Shown here: piece by piece, positions 1 to 10,003 of the stretch | Layout of the letters: the number at the start of each line of letters is the position of its first letter | How positions within the stretch are numbered: the stretch's first letter is position 1 | NCBI GenBank assembly: GCA_948146395.1 | Contig: OX411559.1 | Location: 39,364,679-39,428,678, forward strand | Reading direction: 5' to 3' | Length of the DNA stretch: 64,000 nt | From: Fragum whitleyi | Lineage: Eukaryota; Mollusca; Bivalvia; Cardiida; Cardiidae | Position numbers and translations under genes: made by a program | Notes under the pieces: generated by a model | Seen by the model: the letters and a program-made list of their open reading frames with translations, nothing else | Told to the model about the DNA's origin: nothing | Databases searched by the model: none

Positions 1-1221
1 CCATTTACCTAAAGGGATCGGAAGCCACATTCCGAACTCAATTCAAATAAAAAATGACGAACGGTATGCTCACTATATAGCGCTGAGTCCGCCAAAAACA
101 ACTAATTCCAAATGCCCGATACCGCTTTGCAGACAGGCGCCACTCGCGCAACTAATATTTAGTTGGATTGTTGGTTTGCCACTAGTCATTAAATATCCAT
201 TCGATCATTCCGTCTAACAATCGTAGTAATGCTGTTTTTCTAGGGCCACAAGTTTGTCGGCTCTTTTCTTTTACATTGAATTGAATTCCCAAAAAAGTTG
301 GATTTTACTTCGGAACACAAGAAATTTTTAAATTTTCAATTTCTATCCTGAATATATATCAAATAACACTTGTGCTCATTAATTGTCTGGGTCCTGTTCA
401 AAGTTGGCACAGTCTAAAATTTTGTCGTCTGTTTAAGGGTTAAAGGATGGGACAAGGCTTTTAACTTTGTCTAATTTAGATTAACCCATTACAAGACAAC
501 AAATGTTTAGACAGGTCCAAATTGTAAAGGGTTGCAAATTACATAAAATATGTAGAAAAATTAGTAAAATCTGTAGCGAAAGGGTAGATAAAATTAGGTA
601 GAAAGGGGAAAGTGTTAGTTAGCAGCATTTTCCACTTTTTCCTTTTAGCAAGGTCGACCGTCAAGATCAAATATAAAAGCTATGTTTCTTTAACACAGTA
701 GTGATTTTGGCAGTGATAAGTAAGAAAATATCTGGTATACATGATAAGGACAAGGTAAATAATCAAGGTTATATTCCAGAAAATTGACCTCGTGCTTTGT
801 TTCGTCTATTCAGATCCCTCATCTTCAGTACTATTAGTACTTTGATTTTAGCACAGCGTAGTGATATGCAATCACTGCGTTGAATACACAAAGCACTTCA
901 AGTCGCACAAAATATGATGACGTATCCTAGACCTATTTTTTGCGCGCGCGTGAGCACAAAAAACTACGTAGTACACACGTTGTTCGACTTTTGACTCGAT
1001 TATCTTTTTACTGGGCAATTTCCAGGATACAATGTTGTTTCCTATGGCCTGCTACCCAGGCCAAAAACGAAATATAATGATACCTCTAAATACATTTTAA
1101 TGCTAAATATACTTAATAGTCCGTATCCCTCATTGTTAAACCGCCACAAATATGAAATGATCATTTGTGGTCCATATACTTTGATTAGACACCTCTGGTC
1201 ATATAAACAGGTTATGATGCA
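1..1221. other. No gene recognised
   Basis: This stretch lies downstream of the last exon of gene A (minus strand). I see no convincing ORF, exon or RNA gene. It is AT-rich noncoding sequence with a minor inverted motif near 800-895, where GTGCTTTGT is matched by ACAAAGCAC and a small hairpin around AGTGATATGCAATCACT sits between them. Confidence 0.5.
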
Positions 1222-1475
1222 TTAAGCACAATTTTTGACAGATGTAACAAGAAAGTCATCTACAAAGAAGAAACTGGCACCTGGGGAGAGAGGATCACAG
1301 AAGAGAATATCACAAGTACCAAAGAGCTCGTCGAAAACCATACTGATGCACGATGAGTTGGCCAGGCACGTGTCCTTGCAATCGGCTTCGCTTGTATCGT
1401 CTGTCCCAATAGATCCAGCACACACGAGGGCGTTACCAAGGTAATCTATGTAGGTGTCACCATAAATATCACATT
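1222..1475 (-). CDS. Gene A last exon: PAN/apple-like C-terminal domain
   Basis: This exon encodes the C-terminal 83 residues of gene A. It begins after an acceptor read as TTTCAG and is in phase 1 (two bases complete a Glu codon, then Cys-Asp-Ile-Tyr-Gly). Cysteines are spaced as in a PAN/apple-like fold: an early EC, then VCAGS, CKDTC, SSC, GTCDILFCDPLSPGASF, and the terminal NCA before the TAA. The same signature closes genes B and C (23344-23519 and 42150-42409), so this is a conserved domain and not a chance ORF. PAN/apple folds usually bind proteins or carbohydrates outside the cell; the ligand here is unknown. It is preceded by EGF exons at 3008-3115 and 7189-7323. The length is a whole number of codons after the phase correction, and no stop interrupts it. 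Confidence 0.8.
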
Positions 1476-1517
1476 CTGAAAACGAAATCTAATTACATGT
1501 ATACTGTTAACTTTGTG

Positions 1518-1683
1518 TTAAGGTAGTGGAACCGTAATAGATCCACAACATTTCGGAAGTAATGAACATTAACAGTGTTAAACGAGGTTTTCCTAATGAT
1601 TTTCATTAGGAAACCTCGGTCAACATTGTGAAAGTCCATAAGGTCAGAATTGTTGTGGAACTTTTACGGGCCCACTACCTTAA
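1518..1683. repeat. Long imperfect palindrome (foldback/MITE-like)
   Basis: About 165 bp fold back on themselves. The ends TTAAGGTAGTGG and CCCACTACCTTAA are inverted copies, the flanks CCACAACA/TGTTGTGG pair next, and the centre is CGAGGTTTTCCTAATGA against TCATTAGGAAACCTCG. It lies in the last intron of gene A. It has no coding capacity and looks like a small hairpin transposon. Confidence 0.75.
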
Positions 1684-1775
1684 GCGACAACTTAGGGGAC
1701 CGTCCAAATCCGGTCGCTTATGGGAATGGTCGCTTTAAACAATAGCTCATGATAAATTGGAGAGGTCATTTCGAC

Positions 1776-2201
1776 ACAGTTAGTTACATCGTGAAATTGA
1801 CGTTCATCTCAATAAAAATCAAATCTAAATCAATCACGCAACACTCCATTCATTCCAAAGACTCACTCAACCCTTCAAAAACGCCCCAAAATCACTTAAA
1901 TAGATAAGATCAACAACTGCATTCAAAATAAATTAAGCTATAAATATAGCGGTTTCACTGGAATTATTGAAATTTTAAGTGTTTGATTTACTCTTGAAGA
2001 AATAGAAAGCTATTTATAGAACTTAAATGCTTATTTCAAAAAAGGGGTTATAAATACTGCTAATTTTGTTCATCCTGAACAGAATTGGCGATTTTGGTTA
2101 ATCTCCCTTAAATTCAATTAAAACTCACGCATCGAACCCATTTCATTCCAAAATCATATCAAGATGATTCACCTTGTCATTTTCACGATGTTGTTAATTG
2201 T
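1776..2201. mobile_element. Foldback family FB, copy 1 (near full length)
   Basis: This is a 426-bp non-coding element. It begins ACAGTTAGTTACATCGTGAA and ends with an inverted version reading TTTCACGATGTTGTTAATTG. Inside are the family marks: strings of CATTCATTCC and CACTCACTCAA, a central hairpin around TTTTGTTCATCCTGAACA, and a CTCCCTTAAATTCA block. Further copies are near 3143, 4026, 14184, 42444, 49269 and 50789. It lies in an intron of gene A. Confidence 0.75.
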
Positions 2202-2721
2202 AGCATCTACAGATTTTCGGATAAGAAGATTATGCCCCCTTTTCGACCCAGATTTCATTCCACCGTCCAGCAAAAAACATCCGAGCGGTTACCCTATGCG
2301 GTGCTCTTGATTTCGATTTTTTTTCTTCGATGTTTTCATACTTGGTGATCAAGCGGTGTAACGGGTGTATAAGTGTATTTTTTTCAAAACTGAGCTCTGA
2401 CGAAGGCGCTGAGTCCATTACCAAAGGTATATCGGGTATATTCAAAAATCAAATGATAGGAATTTAATTTGACCCCTTCACTTCTATTATGAAAGTACAT
2501 GTAGCGAGTAAACCTCTCGGTTTAAGACCAGTAATAAGTTTCCTTTGAAAGGTAAATTGTTAGTTTTTATAATGACTTATTAAAACCTGTTTTTATCTAT
2601 ATTGAAAACATGGCACGGGAATCTAACGATTAAAAGAAGATTTAACGGCTTACCGCACAAAATCTACCAATATCTTGTTACTATTCGTACGAAAGACCGG
2701 TGTTGATTTCTTTAATTCACA

Positions 2722-2950
2722 TTTCACATTTCAAACATGTTATCTTTGAATTGTGAAGTCGGAAGTTTAAAGTGTGAACTATGTATTCCGATTTCCTACT
2801 TCACGCTTCCAACTTTATAGTTCACACTTCCAGCTTCAGACTTCATAATTAACACTTTAAACTTCATAGTTAACCCTTCACACCAAGTTTACACTTCACA
2901 ATTCTCAATTCAAAGATAACGTCTTTGAAGTGAGATTGAAGTGTGAATGA
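2722..2950. repeat. Inverted repeat enclosing a TTCACACTTC-type array
   Basis: The outer arms TTATCTTTGAATTGTGAAG and CTTCACAATTCTCAATTCAA are inverted copies. Between them short, degenerate units such as CACTTCCAGCTTCA, ACTTTAAACTTCATAGTT and CCCTTCACACC repeat. It is intronic in gene A and non-coding. Confidence 0.55.
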
Positions 2951-3007
2951 AAGAAGTCATCATTGATCTTTCGTAAATTTGCCACATTGTTTTTTTTAAT
3001 TTCTTAC

Positions 3008-3115
3008 CCTCGACACAAGTTCCAGTGAGTTCATGAAACCCTGGTGTACAAAGACACGCTAGATCCCTGTAACATTCTCTGTTATCATCAAAACACGGGG
3101 AGCCAGCACATTCCT
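3008..3115 (-). CDS. Gene A middle exon: EGF-like domain
   Basis: This 108-bp exon is bounded by a TTCAG acceptor and a GTAAGA donor and is phase 1 at both ends. It encodes one EGF-like module with six cysteines: ECAGSPC, RECYRDLACLC, then GFHELTGTC. The equivalent exons in genes B and C (22502-22609 and 43031-43135) have the same phase and nearly the same length. It lacks the Asp/Asn-x-Asn-Glu start of calcium-binding EGF modules, which is present in the preceding exon. It lies between the calcium-binding-type EGF exon at 7189-7323 and the PAN-like exon at 1222-1475. Such modules act in secreted or membrane-anchored proteins; the partner is unknown. Confidence 0.8.
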
Positions 3116-3142
3116 CTGAAAAATGATTTTATTATAAACTTA

Positions 3143-3524
3143 ATACCATCGTCAAATTGACAAGTTGAATCATTTGGGAATGAGTTTTGAATGAATTTGA
3201 ATGAGTGGGATGAATGAGTTTTGAATGAAATTCAAAGAAGGTGAGACATATCGCTTTTTTTCCCAGCCTGGACAAGGAAGCGATATTTTATTTTCTACAT
3301 GTATTTTCTGCTTTTGTCTTTCGCGGACCAATTTGACGCTTTAAAATTCAACCGGCTAATTATGTTGCTGGATAATTTGGTCTATTTGAATGCGTTTAAA
3401 ACGTTCATGGCGCGTTTTTGGGTGATTTGAGTGAGTATTTGGAATGAATGATTGGAGCGCTGAGTAAGTGATTAAGAATGATTTTGATCGGGATTGGTTT
3501 TAAATTTCACGATGTTATGAACTT
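3143..3524. mobile_element. Foldback family FB, copy 2
   Basis: About 380 bp run from ATACCATCGTCAAATTGAC to the inverted end AATTTCACGATGTTATGAAC. Internal GAATGAGTTTTGAATGAA and GGAATGAATGATTGGAGCGC strings identify the family, read in the opposite sense to copy 1. It is intronic in gene A. Confidence 0.65.
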
Positions 3525-3667
3525 TTCATGTACGGTCGATATTTGCTCGAGCGACCACGTCTATAAAGCGACCAATTCTATTAAGCGACCAACGCAAAAA
3601 GTCCCTTCACTGTAAGTAAAATCTGTGGAAAAGGGGGACATTCTTAACGAAACATTTGTTATTATTG

Positions 3668-3742
3668 AATCTTATGATGTTGAAGCCCATTAGAATCGTC
3701 TCAATAAGACGATTCTAATGGGTTCGAACATCAAAAGATTCA
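3668..3742. repeat. Hairpin with AATCGTCT core
   Basis: The arms ATCTTATGATGTT and AACATCAAAAGATT flank a near-perfect stem, CCCATTAGAATCGTCT against AGACGATTCTAATGGG, with a loop of about five bases. Hairpins with the same AATCGTCT/AGACGATT stem occur at 44515-44612 and 61233-61302. Confidence 0.75.
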
Positions 3743-4025
3743 GTGCGACTTGACCGACAATCTAAAAATGCTATCAAAATGAACACTCACATTTATTATG
3801 ATATTTTGTATTAAGCGACCATTCCCATAAACGACCGCTTTTTGGTGGTCCCCTTAGTGGTCGCTTAACACAAGTTTTCATGTATTATAAGAGGCATCGT
3901 GAAATTGGCTCTCATCATCTCGATCTATCAATTCTAAATCGTCCAATCAGCGCACAAATCATTTATTCGAAGCACTCCCTCGAATACCCGAGGACTCCCA
4001 GAAACTCATCAAAGATACTCAAAAA

Positions 4026-4446
4026 ACATCGTGAAATTGACAAGCATTTTTATCAATACCATTCTAAATCGCTCACTCAGCACTCCATTTATTGATTCCA
4101 AACACTCGCTCAAATCGATTTAAAAGGCGCCAAATCTTAAGAAAACATTTCGAAAGCGGCTAAGACGATCAACATTTAATTCAAATTGATCAAATGATTT
4201 TACGATTATATGAGCTGGTGTGGATCTTAAGGTGTCTTATTGTTCCACGAAGTCGCACGAATATAAAATTACGTATATCTAAATTAAAGGGGGGTAATAA
4301 ATTTTGATTATCATCCTGAAAAACTAGCGATATTTGTTAATCTGCCTTGAGTTTCACTCAAAACTCGCTCCACACGCTCATTCAAATTCATTTCAAAATC
4401 ATTCTAAAATCATTCACCCTGTCAATTTAAAGATGTTGTAAGCTGT
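4026..4446. mobile_element. Foldback family FB, copy 3
   Basis: It starts AACATCGTGAAATTGACAAG and ends GTCAATTTAAAGATGTTGTA. It contains the family internal blocks, including AAAGGGGGGTAATAAATTTT and the ATCATCCTGAAAAACTAGCG centre. A shortened relative of its left end is also seen at 3893-3990. Most of it is repeated in the adjoining tandem duplication (5634-6011). Confidence 0.65.
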
Positions 4447-4781
4447 ATAACCGCTCCAAAACTTCACCCCAAGCTATCAAATCGTTCAATTATTTTATTG
4501 GCCGGTCGGGATTTTGAAGCGTCTAATTTGTCCGCTAATGCAAACACATCTTTTTAAAGAACATCATACACGTTTGGATTATAAAGGAGGTACTTTGGTA
4601 GCCCCATTCGGAACATCTCTCTGACTTTTCCGTAACATGAAAAGTAGCTCGAACGTAAGTGTACACATGTAGTTATTTTGTGTCATTTTTTAGGTAATCT
4701 GCTTCCTGGTGGTCCTTCGGTTAATACGCTTAGAAAATCACATTTTGTTAATTTTTTCCTATCGTCTTTCGATATCTTTTA

Positions 4782-4848
4782 GGCATATCATAATTTGATG
4801 ACAAAACGCAGTAAGACACTACGTTTTGTTATCAAATTATGATATGCC
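4782..4848. repeat. Hairpin (repeated at 6348-6414)
   Basis: GGCATATCATAATTTGAT and ATCAAATTATGATATGCC form a perfect 18-bp stem. It is extended inward by ACAAAACG/CGTTTTGT with one mismatch and closed by a loop of about 11 bases. The tandem duplication carries a second copy. Confidence 0.8.
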
Positions 4849-5027
4849 CATTTTTATTCATTTGTTGATTTTTGTTTTATGCAACGTCATCCATAGTGGG
4901 ATTGTTTATATTTGTGACGTCATATAAACCCACGTGCGAAATGACGCGCTTTCATGTCTGCGCCCGTATTATTCCCGAGCTCTATTCCGTAGAATCGCCG
5001 AAGGTTCCCGATTGGGGTAGCCCTTCA

Positions 5028-5300
5028 GTGTCGGTCCGTTTGTAAGCTCAGTCGGTAGAGCACCGTACTTCTAGACAATTGATGGACAATAGCGTGGGTT
5101 CGATTTCCGGGCTGGCAACCAAAACAAGCTAATTGTCTTCGGATGAGACATTTAACCGAGGTTCCGTGAGACGGTGTATGATAAAGAACCATGGCGGATG
5201 CAGTGGTTTCGTGATGTATCCTTGTACTTTCCCCCGTAACAACTAGCCGTCCTCTAGGGGCGTCGCTCATATCTTACGGTAGCGACGATAAATAAACGGA
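5028..5300 (+). mobile_element. tRNA-derived SINE (copy in first tandem unit)
   Basis: A degenerate tRNA head carries an A box (TAAGCTCAGTCGGTAGAGCA) and a B box (GGTTCGATTTCC) about 50 bases apart. The body reads CTTCGGATGAGACATTTAAC then CGAGGTTCCGTGAGACGG, which resembles the conserved central domain reported for metazoan SINEs (from memory). It is non-autonomous and depends on a LINE for movement. Confidence 0.7.
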
Positions 5301-6593
5301 AATACACACACTCGAAGCCCTTCAGACTGAAACATTGTTAAATTGACATGTATAATGTTTCAAAATCAGCAACAGTTAATGAAAAATAAAACGGCTAGTA
5401 CGATTCGAATCGGTTGCATAGCGTCGTGAACGATTCTTGGCGTTTTTGAACGGTTTCAATCAGTCTTTGGATTGAATAAATGGGGCGATGAGTGAGATTT
5501 TGTAATTGGTTTTTGACCGTATTTAATGTCAATTTCACGATGTTCTGCACAACCGCCGCGATATGGCTGAAAACTTTTAAATGTAGCGATAAAGTCCTCT
5601 CAAATGTATGAAGACATACAAACCCACACAAAATTCGCTCACTCAGCACTCCATTTATTGATTCCAAACACTCGCTCAAATCGATTTAAAAGGCGCCAAA
5701 TCTTAAGAAAACATTTCGAAAGCGGCTAAGACGATCAACATTTAATTCAAATTGATCAAATGATTTTACGATTATATGAGCTGGTGTGGATCTTAAGGTG
5801 TCTTATTGTTCCACGAAGTCGCACGAATATAAAATTACGTATATCTAAATTAAAGGGGGGTAATAAATTTTGATTATCATCCTGAAAAACTAGCGATATT
5901 TGTTAATCTGCCTTGAGTTTCACTCAAAACTCGCTCCACACGCTCATTCAAATTCATTTCAAAATCATTCTAAAATCATTCACCCTGTCAATTTAAAGAT
6001 GTTGTAAGCTGTATAACCGCTCCAAAACTTCACCCCAAGCTATCAAATCGTTCAATTATTTTATTGGCCGGTCGGGATTTTGAAGCGTCTAATTTGTCCG
6101 CTAATGCAAACACATCTTTTTAAAGAACATCATACACGTTTGGATTATAAAGGAGGTACTTTGGTAGCCCCATTCGGAACATCTCTCTGACTTTTCCGTA
6201 ACATGAAAAGTAGCTCGAACGTAAGTGTACACATGTAGTTATTTTGTGTCATTTTTTAGGTAATCTGCTTCCTGGTGGTCCTTCGGTTAATACGCTTAGA
6301 AAATCACATTTTGTTAATTTTTTCCTATCGTCTTTCGATATCTTTTAGGCATATCATAATTTGATGACAAAACGCAGTAAGACACTACGTTTTGTTATCA
6401 AATTATGATATGCCCATTTTTATTCATTTGTTGATTTTTGTTTTATGCAACGTCATCCATAGTGGGATTGTTTATATTTGTGACGTCATATAAACCCACG
6501 TGCGAAATGACGCGCTTTCATGTCTGCGCCCGTATTATTCCCGAGCTCTATTCCGTAGAATCGCCGAAGGTTCCCGATTGGGGTAGCCCTTCA

Positions 6594-6866
6594 GTGTCGG
6601 TCCGTTTGTAAGCTCAGTCGGTAGAGCACCGTACTTCTAGACAATTGATGGACAATAGCGTGGGTTCGATTTCCGGGCTGGCAACCAAAACAAGCTAATT
6701 GTCTTCGGATGAGACATTTAACCGAGGTTCCGTGAGACGGTGTATGATAAAGAACCATGGCGGATGCAGTGGTTTCGTGATGTATCCTTGTACTTTCCCC
6801 CGTAACAACTAGCCGTCCTCTAGGGGCGTCGCTCATATCTTACGGTAGCGACGATAAATAAACGGA
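6594..6866 (+). mobile_element. tRNA-derived SINE (copy in second tandem unit)
   Basis: This is identical in every base I compared to the SINE at 5028-5300. It arose by the 1,566-bp segmental duplication, not by a second insertion. Confidence 0.7.
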
Positions 6867-7188
6867 AATACACACACTCGAAGCCCTTCAGACTGAAACA
6901 TTGTTAAATTGACATGTATAATGTTTCAAAATCAGCAACAGTTAATGAAAAATAAAACGGCTAGTACGATTCGAATCGGTTGCATAGCGTCGTGAACGAT
7001 TCTTGGCGTTTTTGAACGGTTTCAATCAGTCTTTGGATTGAATAAATGGGGCGATGAGTGAGATTTTGTAATTGGTTTTGACCGTATTTAATGTCAATTT
7101 CACGATGTTCTGCACAACCGCCGCGATATGGCTGAAAACTTTTAAATGTAGCGATAAAGTCCTCTCAAATGTATGAAGACATACAAAC

Positions 7189-7323
7189 CCACACAAAATG
7201 CCCCGTTTCCAAAAAATCCATCATTGCACGTGCAGGCAAAGCCAATTGTAAGATCAAAGCACGTGGCATTCGGGTGGCAATCATTTAATGTAGAATTCTC
7301 GCATTCATTCACAAGTGGACGAG
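7189..7323 (-). CDS. Gene A first recognised exon: calcium-binding-type EGF domain
   Basis: This 135-bp exon follows a TTTCCAG acceptor and is phase 1 at both ends. It encodes a module starting VNECENSTLNDCHPNATC and ending CTCNDGFFGNG, the pattern of a calcium-binding EGF domain (Asn-Glu-Cys start, Asn-Ala-Thr-Cys with a potential N-glycosylation site). The sister exon of gene B has exactly the same length. The donor reads GTTTGT, weaker than the GTAAGT used by genes B and C, so splicing here may be inefficient or altered. The last bases of the exon and this donor are copied at 5622-5633 by the tandem duplication. Exons further 5' were not found; a 68-bp segment near 8144-8211 with splice-like borders has a stop in the phase needed here. 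Confidence 0.8.
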
Positions 7324-7844
7324 CTGGAAAGAATGGATACCGATATTTTCATTTTCATCTGGCGTAACATCTTGTTTGATACAGACTGAATTGAACCGAG
7401 CTCACAATAGAAATGTTAATAAACAAGCCTCGCCGAGCTTTATAATTTTTTCTATTTTCGACGAGGTTAAGATAATCTTGTCTCAAACAAAATCGAGTAT
7501 CAGATTGCTACATAAACATAAGTTTTGTACCTTAAAACCCAGTCCTGGAAAGTGCAAGTTAAAAATGTCACAAAGACATGCTTTGGAAGACGACGTGACT
7601 ACGTAATTTAGAGTGTAATCCAACATTTGTGTAATATCTCTTACTTATTTTCCTTATAGAAGACAATGATAGATATTTGATAAATTATCAATTACCATTA
7701 TATCTTAATGTTGCTTGACATACGTGACCTATGAGATTTTGTGAACTTACTACTTTTGATTTTCATAGAGCGAATAAAAAATCTTTATAAACCACAAATA
7801 AAAGGAGAATGTGAAACTCCACTGGACACGAGTAATGACGATTG

Positions 7845-8085
7845 AACCTCTGATTGACATTTCCAACAATTTCACTCGTGCGCAATGTTCAAATGTTTGG
7901 TAGTGTAGACAAGGGCACAATACAATAAAGAATATTTGCTGACGCCCAAAGAGGCATTGAGACCTTGTCCATCTGTACAGTGCATATTGAAGACTCTGGT
8001 CAGACAGTGCGATTGCACAGGCTGGCCAGAAGCTTTGCATCTGTGTGGAATTGCTAAGAATGTCAGGCACAGGCTCAATTAAACA
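7845..8085 (-). mobile_element. MITE-like block shared with 21398-21586
   Basis: Read on the minus strand this begins AATTGAGCCTGTGCCTGACA and contains AATATGCACTGTACAGATGG, followed by ACAAGGTCTCAATG. The plus-strand segment at 21398-21586 has the same run in the same order. The other end, GTTGGAAATGTCAATCAGAG, looks like a decayed inverted copy of the start. It lies upstream of the first known exon of gene A, as its relative does in gene B. The reading frames are not conserved between the two, so I do not call it an exon. Confidence 0.4.
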
Positions 8086-8319
8086 AGGGATGAAGGACAA
8101 AATTACGTATCATATTGTAATAAAATCTTCTATATACTCACGATTTCTGAAACAGGCACATCTATTAGCAGGTGCAACTCCACGCAGCCATACTCTGACT
8201 ACCATAATCTGTAATAAAAAAAGAAAGAGATAAAATAATAAAAAAGAGGACAATTGTTTGCACCTGCACAGTCTGACCAGAGTCCTAAGTATGCGCTTAG
8301 TAGATAGATAAAGTCTCAA

Positions 8320-9959
8320 AGTATCTGTAGACCACCAGGTAACTTTATTTTTAGAGTTTGTAGCTGTCTATGCCTCTCAATGTTTGAATCTCACCAACAT
8401 TTCAAATTTTTTTGAAATGTCACGCACAGGCTAAAATTTTAACAAAGTTCGTTATAAAAAGTCTTACCGCTAGGACAAAACAAACTGCCTTTGAATCCAT
8501 AATATTACAGAGGAATGGTGTAATATGTTGTTTGGTATTGTTTGTATAAAGCGCTCTTATCTCTTTTGCAATGATGCTGATTTATCCGAAGTTATAAATA
8601 ACGTTTCAAATGATTATGCATTTTGCCAATGGCTTTTAAATTGTTTAGACATACTGGAGTACATAATGACAATTAACCCTTTCCTGTTTTACAAAATTTT
8701 GGACCTGTCCAAATTCAAAGGTTTTGCAGACGAAAATTTAAAGTGGATTTATTTTGAAAAATAACCATTCAGTAGGGTAGAAAATAGTGTGGAAAAAGAA
8801 GAAATTGCTTGTCAGAAGCAATTTCTTCTTATTTCACAATGTTTTCTCAATCATAAAATCACAGGCACGTAAAAAGCAGGGATTAAACAGTAAAGGGTTA
8901 AAGGTTGCTGACTTGCCTTAATCAGATAACAGTGAACTAACTACACTCTTAAACAGACATTCAAATAACCCAAGAAATTTTATAAAATACATACATGTTC
9001 TTTGGTTACTAAGGAGCTCCGCATCACGTATGATTCATAGTTGAATATTCTTTTTAAAACATTTGGCAAAAAAGACCCCTACAAAAATATATCTCTTTAT
9101 TTTCTGGCATAATATTTAATATTTTAGAATTATTAACTTCTTGTCCTTTATTTGAGGAACATCATTGGTTAGAAATATCATAAAGTTGTCTTTGATTAAC
9201 GTTAATCCCCTTCTCAAAGATCACAATGTTGATAAATCCTGCTGTCTTTAAAAATGTTTATAATGCATTCAACATGTTGAATGCTTTTGGAATTTTTTTA
9301 ATCCCTTTAAAATGTATGTGCTTTCGAATTTGTTTATCTTCACGATCTAATCAGACACTCCAAAGTAGACACCAGCCAAAAAAGCGGAATTATTCGATAA
9401 ATGTCAATGAAACATTGCACGTTTTGAATATAAGTTGTTCAACGATTTTGGAACGTTTTTTATGGTTTGAGTTAGTGTTTGAAATAAATTAATTGAGCAC
9501 TGATTAGGCTAATTAGAATGGTTTTTATCGAGTTGCAAGTTTATTTAACGATGTTACTAACTGTTTCAGAAGTTAAAGAGGAAATGGAAGAATTTGTCCT
9601 AAGTATTATTTCTGTGAAGCTTTGTTGAATTCTCCCCTATAGTTTCAGAGATGTTTTGTTATACGTGACCACTTTTCATGAATCAACAGCTCATAGAGCC
9701 CATATTAGTAGCCCTTTCAGTATTTGAATAATAAACCTCAAAGGTCATACTCAAAGCATAATTATCAAGAGGTTTTATTGAATTCTAATTAGAAGTTTAA
9801 GAGAAAAAGACATTTTTCATATTTCAACCTGCGTTGCTATTTCTTTTTACGCGACATATAAAGGCACTCATGTTTTGAGCGTGATCAAAATTAAACGTAC
9901 ATACCTGACAGAGTTTGTCCTACGAATTATTTCTATGGTTTTTGGTTGAATTCCGACTG
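8320..9959. other. Intergenic, repeat-derived, no gene
   Basis: No supported gene. It holds a hairpin at 8797-8831 (AAGAAGAAATTGCTT against AAGCAATTTCTTCTT) and, at about 9330-9567, a decayed half of an FB foldback element ending TAACGATGTTACTAACTGTT. The small ORFs here show no recognisable domain. Confidence 0.5.
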
Positions 9960-10003
9960 CAATTTTCACATTAGTAAGTTGTTTCGTACTAGTATCCCAT
10001 TAT

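Larger units (their letters stand above)
4068..7199. repeat. 1,566-bp tandem duplication, two near-identical copies
   Basis: Copy 1 (4068-5633) and copy 2 (5634-7199) match base for base over almost their whole length at an offset of 1,566. One T-run is a base shorter in copy 2 (five T near 5511, four near 7076). The junction reads ACACAAAAT followed by TCGCTCACTCAGC. The right end of the unit lies inside the gene A EGF exon, so copy 1 carries an orphan exon tip and splice donor near 5622. Each copy holds most of an FB element, a hairpin and a SINE. The duplication is either very recent or an assembly artefact. Confidence 0.9.

Noticed and set aside
5025..5270. 81-codon minus-strand ORF, present twice (also 6591-6836)
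   Set aside because: It is the antisense of a tRNA-derived SINE; its second appearance is due to the tandem duplication.
7750..8100. 116- and 68-codon minus-strand ORFs as gene A exons
   Set aside because: The related segment at 21398-21586 does not preserve either frame, so similarity is at DNA level only.
8144..8211. Upstream exon of gene A (splice-like borders, minus strand)
   Set aside because: In the phase required by the next EGF exon it runs into a stop, and the open phase gives no recognisable domain.
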